Below, piece after piece: positions 20,048 through 28,093 of a stretch of 64,000 bases of DNA. The stretch is from assembly GCA_026985075.1 (NCBI GenBank), contig JALSQX010000095.1:41223-105222 (forward strand), written 5' to 3'. The DNA is from Blastocatellia bacterium. GTDB lineage: Bacteria; Acidobacteriota; Blastocatellia; HR10; J050. Position 1 is the first letter of the stretch; each line of letters begins with the position of its first letter. The notes under the pieces were generated by a model. The model was not told the origin of the DNA and did not search any database. It saw only the letters and a list, made by a program, of their open reading frames with translations. The position numbers and the translations under genes were made by a program.

Positions 20048-21883
20048 TCACCGATTGTCACGACGCTCGCGCCGCCGACGCTCGCTGATCGGCCGGGGAC
20101 CGCGACGGACGATCCCCCGTCCTTCCTTCACGTAAATGATCTCGTCCGCCGGAACATTCTTCAGCGTATCCACCCGGCCGCTCGGCCAATGAATCTCCAG
20201 CCGATCGATGACCTTCGCCTCGCCGAGGCCGAAATGCACGCGCAGATCGTTCTGCGAGATATAACTCCCCCCGCTGCGCACTTCTTCAATTTGCCGGAAT
20301 GTGCCCGTCACGCAGATGAGGCGAGCACCAATGCCGCTGCGATTGGATTTCGTCCCGATCAGGCCGATGTGAATCCAGTGATGAGATCCTCCATAATCAT
20401 TGCGCAATAATTGCGGCCAATCGTTGATGTTGTTGACCACGACATCGATGTCGCCATCGTTGTCGAAATCGCCGAACGCGCAACCGCGACTCGGTCTCGG
20501 CTCGGTGATAGGGCCACCCACCAGTTGGGAGATGTCCCGGAAGCGTCCGTTTTTCAGGTTCAGATAGAGCTCTTTCGGCTCCCGATAGGTATAATGCCGT
20601 TTGAGTTTTTCGACTTCCGGATACACGTGCCCGTTACAGACCAGAATGTCCAGCCACCCGTTATTGTCCAGATCGAAAAAGCCACAGCCCCAACTGAGCC
20701 AGCGCGTGTTCGCGCCGATGCCCGCGACGAACACGGCGTCATCGAACATTCCTTTGCCCAGATTGTGGTACAGATTGCAGCTATCATCAGAGAAGTTCGT
20801 CTTGAAGATATCCAGCCAGCCGTCGCGATCGTAATCGCCGGCGGCTACGCCCATACCCGCCTGAGGCTTTCCATCGAGGCTATAGGCGCATCCGGCCTCC
20901 ATGGCGATATCGGTGAACGTACCATCCTTGTTGTTGTGGTAGAGGATGGACGGGGCGGAGTCATCGGCGACATAGATATCCACCCAGCCATCGTTGTCCA
21001 CGTCGACGGTGAGGACGCCCAGTCCATAGGTTCCCATCGTCTCGGTGATGCCCGCCTTCTCCGAGACGTCGGTGAACGTGCCGTCGCCGTTGTTGTGGTA
21101 GAGGATGTTCTTCCCCCCGGGCAGACCCGGAGGACCGCAAGCCACCGGGATGCCTTTGTACAGGCATGGACCGGTCTCGGGCAGGGGAGCCGTCTTGGGA
21201 TCGAAATCGATATAGTTGGCGATGAACAGGTCCAGATGCCCATCGCGGTCATAATCGAGGAATGCGCAGCCCGTGTTCCAACGTCGCTTTCGTCCGGCCA
21301 CGCCCGCCTTCTCCGAGACGTCGGTGAACGTGCCGTCGCCGTTGTTGTGGTAGAGGCGATTGAATCCCCAGTACGTCACAAACAGGTCATCGAAACCATC
21401 GTTATCGTAATCGCCGACGCAGACGCCTTGTCCCCACCCGGAGTGAAGGAGGCCGGCCCGCGCCGAGACGTCGGTGAACGTGCCGTCGCCGTTGTTGTGG
21501 TAGAGATGATTGGTGGGCGCTTTCCCGGGAGGGAACCCCTCCAGCCGCCAGCCGTTCACCAGGAAGATATCGATCCAGCCGTCACCATCGTAATCGAAGA
21601 ACGCGGCTCCACATCCGGTCGTCTCCAGTAAATAAATGTTCTTGTGTTCGCCGCCGAAGATGGTCCTGGCGGTGACGCCGGCCGAGCGGGCCACGTCGGT
21701 GAACGCGATGTTCGGGTGCTCGTCTTTCTGGTCGCCAGCAAGGGCGACGACCAGAAAGCAACCGGCCGAGAGGCCGATGAGAATGACCCAGATGATGACC
21801 GTCGGCGAGAGCAGACGGACAGGGTGGCGCTCGAACCATCCATCTGATGAGCGATTGATCGCCATATTCCGTTCGCGCTTCAT
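20048..21883 (-). CDS. CRTAC-type FG-GAP / ASPIC-UnbV repeat protein
   Basis: A 611-residue paralogue of the 12609 gene. A membrane or signal segment (TVIIWVILIGLSAGCFLVVAL) is followed by seven to eight FG-GAP repeats with DYDGDGWIDIFL-type calcium loops and [14 protein letters not shown] repeats, ending in an ASPIC/UnbV domain (RSGIGARLICVTG ... VHFGLGEAKVID). Starts at ATG 21883 or 21865 are both possible; neither has a strong ribosome site. At DNA level a 43-bp string is repeated identically three times inside it (21061, 21313, 21463). It is the first gene of the minus-strand fructoside group and is divergent from the nucleoside hydrolase. Confidence 0.9.
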   Translation of the reverse strand: MKRERNMAINRSSDGWFERHPVRLLSPTVIIWVILIGLSAGCFLVVALAGDQKDEHPNIAFTDVARSAGVTARTIFGGEHKNIYLLETTGCGAAFFDYDGDGWIDIFLVNGWRLEGFPPGKAPTNHLYHNNGDGTFTDVSARAGLLHSGWGQGVCVGDYDNDGFDDLFVTYWGFNRLYHNNGDGTFTDVSEKAGVAGRKRRWNTGCAFLDYDRDGHLDLFIANYIDFDPKTAPLPETGPCLYKGIPVACGPPGLPGGKNILYHNNGDGTFTDVSEKAGITETMGTYGLGVLTVDVDNDGWVDIYVADDSAPSILYHNNKDGTFTDIAMEAGCAYSLDGKPQAGMGVAAGDYDRDGWLDIFKTNFSDDSCNLYHNLGKGMFDDAVFVAGIGANTRWLSWGCGFFDLDNNGWLDILVCNGHVYPEVEKLKRHYTYREPKELYLNLKNGRFRDISQLVGGPITEPRPSRGCAFGDFDNDGDIDVVVNNINDWPQLLRNDYGGSHHWIHIGLIGTKSNRSGIGARLICVTGTFRQIEEVRSGGSYISQNDLRVHFGLGEAKVIDRLEIHWPSGRVDTLKNVPADEIIYVKEGRGIVRRGPRPISERRRRERRDNR

Positions 21884-22009
21884 GACCTCGAGAGCGAGTG
21901 AACACCTTAACGTTGCTCGTCTCTCATTGTCAATATGGGATGATGGCGGACTCGGGCGGGGACGCGCCGGCACTTTACGGGCCCGAGTTTCTCGATCTAG
22001 ACTTGAGCC

Positions 22010-23023
22010 GTGATGACCGGACGAAGATCAGGGCGATGGTGGTGGAGACGATCGCGTTCGCTCGTCGTCCTGATGGGAGGACTCCTCATGGTCAGCAGTT
22101 CACCGTTCCCAGAGCACCACCCGTCGGCGCCTGTGGCTCGGAAGAAGGTCATTCTGGATACGGACATCGGCGATGATATCGACGATGCCTTCGCCCTGGC
22201 GCTGGCGCTGCAAAGTCCGGAGCTCGAGGTCCTCGGCATCGTGACCGCCCATGGAGCGACCGATAAACGCGCTCGCCTCGTCGCCCATCTCCTCGGCGAG
22301 CTCGGTCGGGATGATATCCCCGTGGTGATGGGAGTGAAGACGTCCGATGAGCCTCCGCGACAGTACGCCTGGGCGCGGCGATCTGGGCCGAGTCGACCGA
22401 TTGGGCGCGACGCCATGGGATTCTATCGCCAACAGCTCACGCGACATCCGGGGGAGATCACGCTCATCGCCATGGGGCCGCTCACCAATATCGGCGCGTT
22501 CATCGAACGGGAAGCCGACGTCTTCAGTCGGGTGCGGGAGGTCATCATCATGGGCGGGTCGGTGGCTTACCGCTATGACGATTTTGGCTATGGGGAGCCT
22601 CGCGGTCCGGTCGCCGAGTACAATATCAAGACGGATATCCCGGCGGCGCGAAAGCTGTTCCGGTCGGGCGTGCCGATCATCATGGTGGGATTGGATGCGA
22701 CGACGAGACTCATCCTGGATGAGGTGAAACGGCGGATTCTCTTCCGGCGCAGCACGCCGCTCACCGACGCGCTCGCCTTGCTCTATCATCTCTGGGGTGG
22801 CGTGACGCCGACGCTCTACGATCCTATGGCCGTGGCCATGGCCATCGATCCTCGCTTCTGCCGTCTGCGTCCCGTGCATGTGGTCGTCGATGATGCCGGG
22901 ATCACGCGGATCATCGATGGGGCTCGGCCTAATGCTCGCGCCGGCTTCGATCCTCGGGTCGATCGCTTCTTCCACTTCCTCATGACGCGTCTGCTCGAGC
23001 CAGTTGCATCTTCTCGGGAGTGA
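22010..23023 (+). CDS. Secreted nucleoside hydrolase (IUNH family)
   Basis: A 337-residue inosine/uridine-preferring nucleoside hydrolase-like protein that would cleave ribonucleosides to base and ribose. The calcium-binding DTDIGDDIDDAFAL motif near residue 48 is exact, and YNIKTDIPAARKLF fits the central region. A hydrophobic stretch (SLVVLMGGLLMVSSSPF) after an Arg-rich start suggests export. The start is GTG at 22010 or ATG at 22013; no good ribosome site decides. It stands alone between divergent and co-directional neighbours. Confidence 0.88.
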   Translation: MMTGRRSGRWWWRRSRSLVVLMGGLLMVSSSPFPEHHPSAPVARKKVILDTDIGDDIDDAFALALALQSPELEVLGIVTAHGATDKRARLVAHLLGELGRDDIPVVMGVKTSDEPPRQYAWARRSGPSRPIGRDAMGFYRQQLTRHPGEITLIAMGPLTNIGAFIEREADVFSRVREVIIMGGSVAYRYDDFGYGEPRGPVAEYNIKTDIPAARKLFRSGVPIIMVGLDATTRLILDEVKRRILFRRSTPLTDALALLYHLWGGVTPTLYDPMAVAMAIDPRFCRLRPVHVVVDDAGITRIIDGARPNARAGFDPRVDRFFHFLMTRLLEPVASSRE

Positions 23024-23471
23024 AGAGATCGCGGCCGGGGGCGCACTTCCATATTTTCGGAAGAACATCCATATTTTTGGAAGTCGATCGAGGAATCCCG
23101 AGCCCGAACCTCGACGCCGCTCGGAAATAATCGCTTCCCTGTCACCACGTTAACCGGACTCCGGCGATCTCCGATCGGTTTGGCACGTGAATTGCAACAC
23201 AGAGGCCGAGAGTGTAGCAGAGGAGGGGCATTGTACTCTACAAAGGGAGGCGTCAAGAAGTGATATTGAACTGAAACGATGCGCCTGATCAGTGGATGAA
23301 AAAATGTCAATTTGACGTCGATCTCATCAACTTGGTGTTCACCCCCGGGATATCATCATTGAGGGATGCAAAGGAGCGTTAATTGAGAGACGATCACTCG
23401 TGGACGAGGAAGCACCGCTCATTCGGGGCTCGGCATTATCATCTTGAATACGGAGAAGGAGGTAACGTCAC
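23024..23471. other. 448-bp intergenic region upstream of the TonB receptor
   Basis: It holds the paired 18-bp palindromes at 23046-23083 and otherwise no gene. The AAGGAGGT ribosome site of the TonB receptor is at about 23455-23462. I cannot place a convincing sigma70 promoter. Confidence 0.5.
23046..23083 (+). promoter_or_regulatory. Two tandem 18-bp imperfect palindromes, 20-bp period
   Basis: CTTCCATATTTTCGGAAG (23046-23063) and CATCCATATTTTTGGAAG (23066-23083) match at 16 of 18 positions. Each has CTTCC/GGAAG-like arms and they are spaced 20 bp apart, so a dimeric regulator would bind both on nearly the same DNA face. They are AT-rich against a GC-rich background. They lie just after the nucleoside hydrolase stop and about 400 bp before the TonB receptor. 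Confidence 0.5.
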
Positions 23472-26400
23472 GTGGACAGGAAGATATTACTCACTGGCGG
23501 CCTCCTGCTGCTGGTGGCGCTCATTCTGAGCGTCGGGCAGGCAGCGGGACAGGCCGTCTATGGAAGCATCTTTGGAACAGTGACCGACCAGACGGGCGCC
23601 GCCATTCCTGGAGCCGAAGTGACCATCACTGATGTGGGGAAGGGCACTAAATTCGTGGTGATGACCAACCAGGATGGCAACTACGTCAAAGAGCGCCTCA
23701 TCCCTGGCCGGTATCAAGTCAGCGTCAGTGCCAGTGGATTCAAGACCGCCTTGGTCGAAGTGGAGGTGATGGCCGACGTGGCGGCGCGCACGGACGTCGT
23801 CCTGGAACCGGGCGAGATCACCGAGGAGATCACGGTGACGGCCGAAGCGCCATTGCTCAAAACGGATCGCGCCGACGTCTCCACGTCGTTCGATCGGGAA
23901 GAGATCATCGATCTCCCCATCGTCGATCGCAACTTCACCCAGTTTCAGTTGCTCACGCCGGGGACGCAGAAGCTGGCCGTCTTTCAACACGCCTCCAGCG
24001 AGAACCCTCAGGGCAGCATCCAGATTCAGGTCAATGGGCAACATTTCAGTGGCACCTATTTCGAGTTGGATGGCACCGATAACCGCGATCCCATCCTGGG
24101 GATCATCGTGATCAATCCGCCGTTGGAATCCATCTCCGAGATGAAGATCACCACCCAGGATTACGATGCCGAGTTCGGGGTGGCCACCGGCGCGGTCATC
24201 ACGGCACAGACCAAATCGGGGACCAACGAGGTCCATGGGAGCGCTTTCTGGTTCCGGCGTAACGATGAGCAGAGCGCGCGCAATCCCTTCACGCAGACGG
24301 TGCCCATCGGCGGCGATCCCAATAAGCTCATCCCCGACACCCTGTTCAATCAGTTCGGGGGGTCGCTGGGCGGGCCGATCATGAAGAACAAGTGGTTCAT
24401 CTTCGGCGATTATCAGGGGACGCGACGCAAGAACGGGGGATCGGTTCTGACCACCGTGCCCACCGAGGCGGCGCGTCGCGGCGATTTCAGCGAATTCGGC
24501 ATTCCCATCTTCGATCCCCTGACGGGCAATCCCGATGGAACGGGGCGCCGCCAGTTCGAGTTCAATGGGAAGAAGAACGTCATCCCTCCGGATCGACTGT
24601 CGCCGCAGGCGTTGGCCTTGATTCGGCAACTCCCTCTGCCCAATCTGCCCGGTCTGGACCGGAACTTCAGCGCCTCGGGCATCGAGGCCTTCGATGACGA
24701 CGCCTTCGACATCCGCAGCGATGCCTACCTGACGGAGAATTTCCATCTGTTCGGTCGCTACAGCCTTCAGGATTTTCGTCGCGAGTTGCCGGGCGCATTT
24801 GGCGATCTGTTGGGCGGCCCCAATCTGGATGTGAGTCGGTTCGCCGGACGGTCGGATGTGCGCAACCAGAGCCTGGCCACCGGATTCGATTACGTCCTCG
24901 GTCCCAGCGTGGTCACGGACTTCCGCTTCGGCTGGTTCCGCTATCGCGTCAACGTGTTGCCCGGGGGCGTGGGCACATCGCCAGCCGCCGATGCCGGCAT
25001 TCCCGGATTGAATGTCGATGATTTCTTCACCTCGGGCATGCCCGCGTTCTTCGTCAACGGCACCGGTGGATTTCAGATCGGATTCGCTCTGGGCATCAAC
25101 GGCTGCAACTGTCCGTTGAAGGAGTCCGAAGAGCAGGTTCAGTTTGTGAACAACTGGAGCGTCACTCGCGGAAACCATTCCACCAAGTTCGGCGTCGATT
25201 TCCGTCGCGCCTACAATCTCCGCGTGCCCAGCGACCGGCATCGCGCCGGCGAGTTGACGTTCAATCCCGAACGAACGGCGGACATCGGTGGCGTGGGCGG
25301 AGGCCTGGGCGTGGCCTCCTTCCTGCTCGGCGATGTCTCCAGCTTCACTCGCTTTGTCAGTCCCTCGTTCGATGCCGCCGAGCGACAGAATCGCCTGTTC
25401 TTCTACGGGCAGGACAAATGGCGCATGACGCCCAAACTCACGTTCAGTTATGGCGTGCGCTGGGAGATCATCTTCCCCGAGACGGTCAACGGCGATGGCA
25501 ACGGCGGCTGGCTCGATTTGAATACCGGCGAGATCCGAGTGGCGGGCATCGGCGATATCGGTCGCGACGGTAACGTAGAGACGGATCTGGGCGCCTGGGC
25601 GCCGCGGCTGGGATTGGCCTATCAACTGAACGAGCGCACCGTGCTCCGCGTCGGTTATGGACGGAGCTTCGATATCGGCACGTTCGGCTCGATCTTCGGC
25701 CACTTCGCCACCCAGAATCTGCCCGTACTGTCGGCGCAGGACCTGGCGCCGGCCAATAACTTCGACAGCGTGTTCAATCTGGCCGACGGTCCGCCTCCCC
25801 CGGTGTTCCCCGAAGTGCCGGCCAACGGGCGCATCCCCCTGCCGGATGGCATCTTCGCGCGCGCCCGACCCGATCGCGTGCGCCTGGCCACCGTCGATGC
25901 CTGGAATGTGACCATTCAGCATCAGTTGTCCAAGAATTGGTCGGTGGAAATCGCCTACGTGGGGAACAAAGGGACGCACGTCTTCTCGGGATTCGACGGC
26001 TCGACGCCCACCGTGCCCATCAATCAACCCACCATCGAGGGCTTCGGCGTCCTCAGCACCAACGAGCGAAAGCCGTTCTTCCGTAAGTTCGGCTGGACGC
26101 AGGGCATCGACTTTTACTGCAACTGCCACGACAACAATTACAACTCCCTCCAGCTCAAAGTCATTCGGCGATTCGCCCAGGGGTTCAGCCTCAATGCCAA
26201 CTACACCTACGGGAAGGTATTGAACCACGACGCTGCGCAGATCCTGTTCAACGACAAGCTCGGTTACGGGCCGCCCACGTTCGACCGGACCCATACGCTG
26301 ATCGTCTCCTCGCTCTGGGAACTGCCCTTCGGGCGCGGCAAACGCTGGGGGACCGGTTGGAACCGAGCGCTGGATCTGGTGCTCGGCGGATGGCAGATCA

Positions 26401-26870
26401 ATCAGACGACGACGGCATCCAGCGGCCGTCCCTTCACGCCCAGCTATCGCGACTGTGGACAGGATCAGGATGTCGGTCTCTGTCGTCCCAGTCTGGTGGG
26501 AGATCCCACGCCGAGCGACCAGAATCGCAACCAGTGGTTCATTCCCGCCTCACAGGTGCTCGCCCAGAACGGGCAGGTCTCCGGTCCCTGGCAGCGACCG
26601 CAGCCGGGGACATTTGGGACCATCGGGCGGGGCGCCTTGCGCGGACCGCAATTCTTCCAGACGGATATGGCGTTCTTCAAGAACATCCAGATCACCGAGC
26701 GCATCAAGGCTCAGTTCCGCGCCGAGGCATTCAATGTGTTCAACGTCGTCAATCTGGGCATTCCCGAATCCTGCATCGATTGCAATCTCGCCCTCGCCGG
26801 TAGGATCACCAGTACCGAACCGTTCACTATACAACGGCAATGGCGATGGGCCATCAGGCTGGAATTCTGA
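23472..26870 (+). CDS. Oar-like TonB-dependent outer-membrane receptor
   Basis: An 1132-residue outer-membrane protein. Signal peptide (ILLTGGLLLLVALILSVG...AAGQA, residues 4-27), carboxypeptidase-regulatory-like domain (about 30-110, GTVTDQTGAAIPGAEVTI), plug domain (about 130-230, with VNGQHFSGTYFELDGTDNRD) and a long 22-strand type barrel ending in IQRQWRWAIRLEF with the terminal aromatic Phe expected for outer-membrane insertion. Start is GTG 23472 after AAGGAGGT. Such receptors in Acidobacteria stand in for SusC-type importers, and no SusD gene is present. The following TPR protein and GH31 glucosidase suggest an alpha-glucoside or oligosaccharide ligand (inference). Confidence 0.95.
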   Translation: MDRKILLTGGLLLLVALILSVGQAAGQAVYGSIFGTVTDQTGAAIPGAEVTITDVGKGTKFVVMTNQDGNYVKERLIPGRYQVSVSASGFKTALVEVEVMADVAARTDVVLEPGEITEEITVTAEAPLLKTDRADVSTSFDREEIIDLPIVDRNFTQFQLLTPGTQKLAVFQHASSENPQGSIQIQVNGQHFSGTYFELDGTDNRDPILGIIVINPPLESISEMKITTQDYDAEFGVATGAVITAQTKSGTNEVHGSAFWFRRNDEQSARNPFTQTVPIGGDPNKLIPDTLFNQFGGSLGGPIMKNKWFIFGDYQGTRRKNGGSVLTTVPTEAARRGDFSEFGIPIFDPLTGNPDGTGRRQFEFNGKKNVIPPDRLSPQALALIRQLPLPNLPGLDRNFSASGIEAFDDDAFDIRSDAYLTENFHLFGRYSLQDFRRELPGAFGDLLGGPNLDVSRFAGRSDVRNQSLATGFDYVLGPSVVTDFRFGWFRYRVNVLPGGVGTSPAADAGIPGLNVDDFFTSGMPAFFVNGTGGFQIGFALGINGCNCPLKESEEQVQFVNNWSVTRGNHSTKFGVDFRRAYNLRVPSDRHRAGELTFNPERTADIGGVGGGLGVASFLLGDVSSFTRFVSPSFDAAERQNRLFFYGQDKWRMTPKLTFSYGVRWEIIFPETVNGDGNGGWLDLNTGEIRVAGIGDIGRDGNVETDLGAWAPRLGLAYQLNERTVLRVGYGRSFDIGTFGSIFGHFATQNLPVLSAQDLAPANNFDSVFNLADGPPPPVFPEVPANGRIPLPDGIFARARPDRVRLATVDAWNVTIQHQLSKNWSVEIAYVGNKGTHVFSGFDGSTPTVPINQPTIEGFGVLSTNERKPFFRKFGWTQGIDFYCNCHDNNYNSLQLKVIRRFAQGFSLNANYTYGKVLNHDAAQILFNDKLGYGPPTFDRTHTLIVSSLWELPFGRGKRWGTGWNRALDLVLGGWQINQTTTASSGRPFTPSYRDCGQDQDVGLCRPSLVGDPTPSDQNRNQWFIPASQVLAQNGQVSGPWQRPQPGTFGTIGRGALRGPQFFQTDMAFFKNIQITERIKAQFRAEAFNVFNVVNLGIPESCIDCNLALAGRITSTEPFTIQRQWRWAIRLEF

Positions 26871-26879
26871 TGCCTGAGG

Positions 26880-26917
26880 ACCTGCGATGGAGGGGCCTCG
26901 TCCCCTCCATCACAGGT
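26880..26917 (+). terminator. Strong hairpin after the TonB receptor gene
   Basis: GATGGAGGGG/CCCCTCCATC (26886-26895 and 26902-26911) with a CCTCGT loop, extended by ACCTG/CAGGT across one mismatch. It starts 9 bp after the stop codon. There is no T-run, so it may be an L-shaped terminator or an mRNA-stabilising hairpin. Confidence 0.6.
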
Positions 26918-26987
26918 TCCCGTGGCGGCGAGCCCGCAGCGGCCGCCGCGTTCGTGAGTCATTCGATCGGTGATGATCTCGTGGCCG

Positions 26988-28043
26988 ATGAGGAGGAATG
27001 AATTCAACCGCTCGCGGTTATGCGCTCTTTCGGTGAGCGTGTGGCTATGGATCTGGGGAGCGACGGGCTTCCCGATGGTCAATGGGTTCGCTCAAACGGT
27101 TCGGCAGGCGAAGTCACCCGAACAGGCGCTGGAACACGCCCGAGAGCTCATCGAGCAGGGACGATTGGATGAGGCATTGCGCCTGCTCCATGCGCTCAGA
27201 GAGCGAGAGCCTCACTTGGCTGGCCTGGAGCGCGCGCTGGGCGTCGCCTATTACCGGAAAGCCGATTATCAGCGGGCCATCGAATTTCTGGAGCGCGTTC
27301 GCGCCGAGCATCCTCGCGATTATGAAGTCACGCAACTCCTCGGGTTATCCTATTATGCCCTGGGACGCGTTCGACGGGCCATTCCATTGCTGGAGAAAAT
27401 CCGGGATCTCGTGCCCGATCAGGTGACGGCATCCTATGTTCTGGGGATGAGCTATGCGCGCGCCGGCCGGATGGATGAGGCCGTTCGGGCCTTCGCCCAC
27501 ATGTATGATGTCGCTCCCGACTCGGCGGCCGGTCATCTGTTGGCCGCCAAGGTGTTTCTGCAACAGCGCATGGAGGATCGCGCCGAAGCCGAACTCCGTC
27601 GCGCTTTGACGTTGGCTCCGCGGCTGCCCATGGCTCATTTCATGCTCGGCGAAATCGAGATCTTCAAAGGTCGGGTGCGAGAGTCCATCGATGAATTTCG
27701 CCAGGAACTCGAGATCAACCCCGGCTTCTGGCTGGCCTATTACCGATTGGGCGATGCCTATGCGCGATTGGAGATGTTCGATCGGGCCATGGAGAGCCTG
27801 CGACGGGCCATCTGGTTGAATGCCACATTCAGCGGACCATTCATCCTCATGGGGAAGGTCTTGTTGAAAAAAGGCGATGCCTTGCTCGCCGCCGGTATGC
27901 TCGAGCGGGGAGTGAAGATGGACCCTAACAACGCCTCGGGGCATTATCTGCTGGGACAGGCCTATCAACGACTCGGTCGCACCGAAGACGCCGAACGCGA
28001 ATTCGCTGCGGCCCGGAAGCTCCGCGAACAGCAACAGGAGTGA
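26988..28043 (+). CDS. Secreted TPR-repeat protein
   Basis: A 351-residue protein with a signal peptide (MRRNEFNRSRL then LSVSVWLWIWGATGF, cleavage near GFAQ) and about nine TPR units, for example GVAYYRKADYQRAIEFLERV and LGDAYARLEMFDRAMESLRR. The ATG at 26988 gives a normal signal sequence; GTG 26970 or ATG 26973 would add six or five residues. It lies between the TonB receptor and the GH31 enzyme on one strand with short gaps, so it may scaffold a periplasmic uptake or degradation complex (inference). Confidence 0.85.
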   Translation: MRRNEFNRSRLCALSVSVWLWIWGATGFPMVNGFAQTVRQAKSPEQALEHARELIEQGRLDEALRLLHALREREPHLAGLERALGVAYYRKADYQRAIEFLERVRAEHPRDYEVTQLLGLSYYALGRVRRAIPLLEKIRDLVPDQVTASYVLGMSYARAGRMDEAVRAFAHMYDVAPDSAAGHLLAAKVFLQQRMEDRAEAELRRALTLAPRLPMAHFMLGEIEIFKGRVRESIDEFRQELEINPGFWLAYYRLGDAYARLEMFDRAMESLRRAIWLNATFSGPFILMGKVLLKKGDALLAAGMLERGVKMDPNNASGHYLLGQAYQRLGRTEDAEREFAAARKLREQQQE

Positions 28044-28093
28044 CCGGGTCGAGCTCCTGAGAGTGTGTTCTCCAGAGCGAATGGAGGTGATCG

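Noticed and set aside
23487..26294. 935-residue open frame on the minus strand opposite the TonB receptor
   Set aside because: It is a GC-rich antisense shadow of the receptor; no family motif, no ribosome site, and the + strand gene is unambiguous.
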